From assembly GCA_028824575.1 (NCBI GenBank), contig JAPPDN010000733.1:1-18185 (forward strand): 18,185 bases of DNA, written 5' to 3'. The DNA is from Candidatus Poribacteria bacterium. GTDB taxonomy: Bacteria; Poribacteria; WGA-4E; WGA-3G. The notes under the pieces are model-generated. The model saw nothing but the letters and a program-made list of their open reading frames with translations. It was not told where the DNA came from and ran no database searches. The translations under genes and the position numbers were made by a program. How positions within the stretch are numbered: position 1 is the first letter of the stretch; every line of letters begins with the position of its first letter. Of this stretch, positions 17,301 to 18,185 are shown one piece after another.

Positions 17301-17633
17301 ACTTTCTTCTATTTCAAGAGCATAATCCGCATCTTCTACTTCCCGTTCAAGCTCGTTCAGGTATTCGCGCTTGGTTCTTTCCACGTCTCCGCTGAACTGT
17401 AACTGTAATCCCTTGCTCTTGTATTCGGAGGTAACGGCATCAACGTTGATACCTACAAGAATTCGTATCTTTGTTACGTTTTTAAGGAATGGGGACAGTT
17501 TGAAGTAGCCGGTTGAACGGAAGTATCCTACCAGCGCATCAAACTGCGCTAACTGAGGGTTGTTTTTAAAAACACCGTCCAACTTGTTGAGTAACGTGTT
17601 GCTGTCTTCATTTGTGAAGAACTTGGTTGCCAT
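14346..17633 (-). CDS. PLD-nuclease/SNF2-family helicase, partner of the type IIG enzyme
   Basis: A 1095-aa protein. Residues 1-200 form a phospholipase D-like nuclease domain with LHAKIYIF (H135, K137) and GSSNLT (157-162). The aspartate of the classic HxKx4D is not present, as in BfiI-type nucleases from memory. An SNF2/superfamily 2 motor follows: ADVVGLGKT (280-288, Walker A), DEAH (359-362), ISATPLNN (394-401), LAEGVNL (761-767) and QRIGRINRIG (787-796). The C-terminal 300 residues are charged and mostly helical. It should translocate on DNA by ATP hydrolysis and perhaps cut it. The start ATG is preceded by GGAG 7 nt upstream. It is first in the operon, 9 bp before the methyltransferase gene. 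The pairing recalls parts of DISARM (SNF2 DrmD, methylase DrmMI, PLD DrmC), but DrmA and DrmB are absent from this window. Confidence 0.9.
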   Translation of the reverse strand: MATKFFTNEDSNTLLNKLDGVFKNNPQLAQFDALVGYFRSTGYFKLSPFLKNVTKIRILVGINVDAVTSEYKSKGLQLQFSGDVERTKREYLNELEREVEDADYALEIEESVRRFIDDIAKGRIQIKAHPSRRLHAKIYIFRPDNFNRHSSCEVITGSSNLTEAGLGVDGSVSNYEFNVSLKDYDDVKFATAEFEKLWNEAVDILPTEVEEAKNRTFLWDKFTPFELYIKLLIEYFGPEIEFNPENIKDLPSGFKRLSYQLDAVNQGSEILKKHNGFFLADVVGLGKTVVAILIARQHHFFGSTSDHISRTLIVLPPALKTQWEDTVRRFGMQHRVDYITNGSLHKINHPEDYDLVIVDEAHRFRNDDTLGYENLQQICKTKCEDGRDKKVILISATPLNNHPDDIRNQVLLFQDSNASTLEINIGEFFARIGKRYRVLSKTETTSAIKEVARLYAEVRNKVIEPLTVRRTRTDLIENESYDKDLKEQGIVFPEVKTPEKLLYPLNTSLNQLYDETVEYICGPSGLNYMRYRAIEFMRPEHAKDYSRPEFFSKLLAGLMKSLLIKRLDSSFFAFHQTLKRFVRASEAMLKMVANNKIIIAPNHRVEDYVLEDNEDELIEKLIDEEETEPGFRILSKEDFEPEFFDGLKHDHAIMTKMEDGWRQVIEREEDPKLETFLSILDTALLSKTKNPEGKLVLFSESLDTTNYLNEKLASQGHTDILSVNATNRTDLQPKIIENFDADIPLERQKSEYNIIITTEVLAEGVNLHRSNSILNYDTPWNSTRLMQRIGRINRIGTKASKLHVYNFFPTEEVESDIQLRKKAIVKLQAFHSALGEDSQIYSADERVETFGLFDKAPQGDDEINERLKYLMEIRKYREESPDDFKRIKNMPLKLRNAVTNQARKGSTISFLRNELHQAFYEVDESESITELSFLEAVPFFKCDPSVMSQGLPETHYFQVRQALRHFLENQEKRAAEAHQNQHLTAQQIRAISYLKALQSWEHIDSHEKKELADAMDSIKDGRFQALPRDINRLHRRARTAQLAIAVQLRSALDVVRRFTTSSHDNEPRNLAGNDTQDRKQRYAGTPKIIIAQTYV

Positions 17634-18004
17634 TCATTGGCTCCAGGTGTGTAACTGCGGTACGTTGTCCCGTGGGAAACGCAATGGCCGAATACATGCA
17701 CTTGACAGCCTTGCAAAACCCAGTGCAGCCGAAATCAACCTGGCCTTTAGCGTTTGAGTCATGAGTAATCGCCCACTCAGTCGCCCGCTTCCACGAATCC
17801 AACCGGAATTCGAACGAGAACACAGGACTCCCGCGGAAGATACGGAGATTAACGAGCTAAAATTCGTCCCAACTGATAATGGTAAATTAATCGTGATGTA
17901 TAATAGTTCGACGGCGGCTAAGTTAACCCCTCCGTCATACCTTGTCAATAAAGGGTAGATAGTGTCTACACTCAGTGATAGCCTGCCCCACTGAATCGGT
18001 CAAT
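17634..18004. other. Right island margin, upstream region of the helicase operon
   Basis: This interval must contain the promoter of the helicase-restriction operon (minus strand), but no clear -35/-10 pair stands out. It includes a possible small plus-strand ORF (17761-17958) and an AGTGT-CT-ACACT hairpin just after it. The change from AT-rich island to GC-rich sulfatase coding sequence is near 18000. I found no tRNA and no direct repeat matching the left margin by eye. Confidence 0.45.
17761..17958 (+). CDS. Possible small hypothetical protein
   Basis: A 65-aa frame, starting MSNRPLSRPLPRIQPEFERE and ending AKLTPPSYLVNKG, whose composition (ELKFVPTDNGKLIVMYN in the centre) looks more like a real protein than the shadow frames opposite. 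It has no good ribosome site; only TTGAG lies before the ATG. It runs away from the helicase operon towards the sulfatase. I do not recognise it. It could be the surviving end of a longer gene. Confidence 0.35.
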   Translation: MSNRPLSRPLPRIQPEFEREHRTPAEDTEINELKFVPTDNGKLIVMYNSSTAAKLTPPSYLVNKG

Positions 18005-18185
18005 TTACTGAGCGCCGTACGCCTCATCCCCCACTTTCTCCTGTAGCCGCGCCAGCTCCGCCTTCAATTCCACGACCACTTCCGCGTACGCGGGATCCGC
18101 GTACACGCTGTTCAGCTCGCAGGGGTCAATCTCCAGGTCGAAGAGTTCCCATTCCGGCTGCGACTTCGGGCCGAACGCGCCTTCC
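18005..18185 (-). CDS. Sulfatase, C-terminal fragment
   Basis: Only the last 59 residues and the stop (TAA at 18007-18005) are inside the window. The reading WELFDLEIDPCELNSVYADP followed by AYAEVVVELKAELARLQ is the very characteristic C-terminal end of arylsulfatase A-type sulfatases (usually DLxxDPxExxNLxxDP). These hydrolyse sulfate esters, typically of sulfated polysaccharides. Codons are GC-rich as at the left edge, marking it as native chromosome. The active-site part with the formylglycine motif lies outside the window. Confidence 0.9.
   Translation of the reverse strand, partial: EGAFGPKSQPEWELFDLEIDPCELNSVYADPAYAEVVVELKAELARLQEKVGDEAYGAQ

Noticed and set aside
10806..17633. DISARM or BREX system
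   Set aside because: SNF2, PLD and methylase parts resemble pieces of DISARM and the switchable methylase recalls pglX, but DrmA, DrmB, PglZ and BrxC are not present in this window.
17634..17948. Minus-strand ORF of 104 aa upstream of the helicase
   Set aside because: Composition rich in S, L and R without motif, no ribosome site; more likely the shadow of promoter DNA or of the small plus-strand ORF.

Overview
The window looks like a bacterial defence or accessory island lying between two GC-rich chromosomal genes. At the left edge is the C-terminus of an unidentified protein (stop at 101), followed by a GC-rich tandem repeat and a bidirectional terminator. At the right edge is the C-terminus of a sulfatase (18005-18185, minus strand). 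The DNA between is visibly more AT-rich and holds antitoxin genes, a retron, an HNH nuclease, a tyrosine recombinase, a restriction-modification locus and transposon debris. Sulfatase-bearing, GC-rich flanks fit Planctomycetota, Verrucomicrobiota or Poribacteria-like lineages, but one gene tail cannot settle the taxon.

Layout. 293-663 (minus) is a decayed VapBC-type module: an intact AbrB-fold antitoxin, then a PIN toxin reduced to its two ends, with its start codon apparently changed from ATG to ATA. 707-1006 (minus) is a HigA-like antitoxin with no toxin beside it. 1172-2677 (minus) is an AAA ATPase with a DUF4143-type C-terminus. 2994-4613 (plus) is an HNH nuclease fused to a DGQHK/DndB-like domain. 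4614-5604 is gene-poor and contains a dead fragment of a second HigA. 5605-7661 (plus) is a complete-looking retron: promoter, msr-msd RNA and a reverse transcriptase fused to a TOPRIM domain, as in retron Eco2/Ec67. 7691-7829 is a frameshifted remnant of an IS256-type transposase. 7917-8681 (minus) is an unknown single-pass membrane protein.

The most striking part is 8831-17633. On the minus strand a PLD-nuclease/SNF2 helicase (1095 aa) is followed 9 bp later by a type IIG-like methyltransferase/restriction protein (1176 aa). Just beyond the end of the latter, in opposite orientation, lies a promoterless second copy of its C-terminal specificity region, and beyond that a tyrosine recombinase. 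The two specificity regions share a perfect 173-bp inverted repeat (10016-10188 and 11399-11571) at the same codon register. A second perfect inverted repeat of 45 bp lies inside them (10325-10369 and 11191-11235). Inversion across the 173-bp repeat would replace the last 197 residues of the restriction protein by the 187 residues encoded in the silent cassette, leaving one intact gene in either orientation. I read this as a phase-variable restriction system in which the recombinase switches DNA-recognition specificity, perhaps with partial shuffling through the inner repeat.

The defence genes (helicase-IIG pair, retron, HNH-DGQHK, possibly the AAA ATPase and the membrane protein) appear to be independent modules collected in one place, and the broken toxin-antitoxin and transposase pieces mark turnover of the region.
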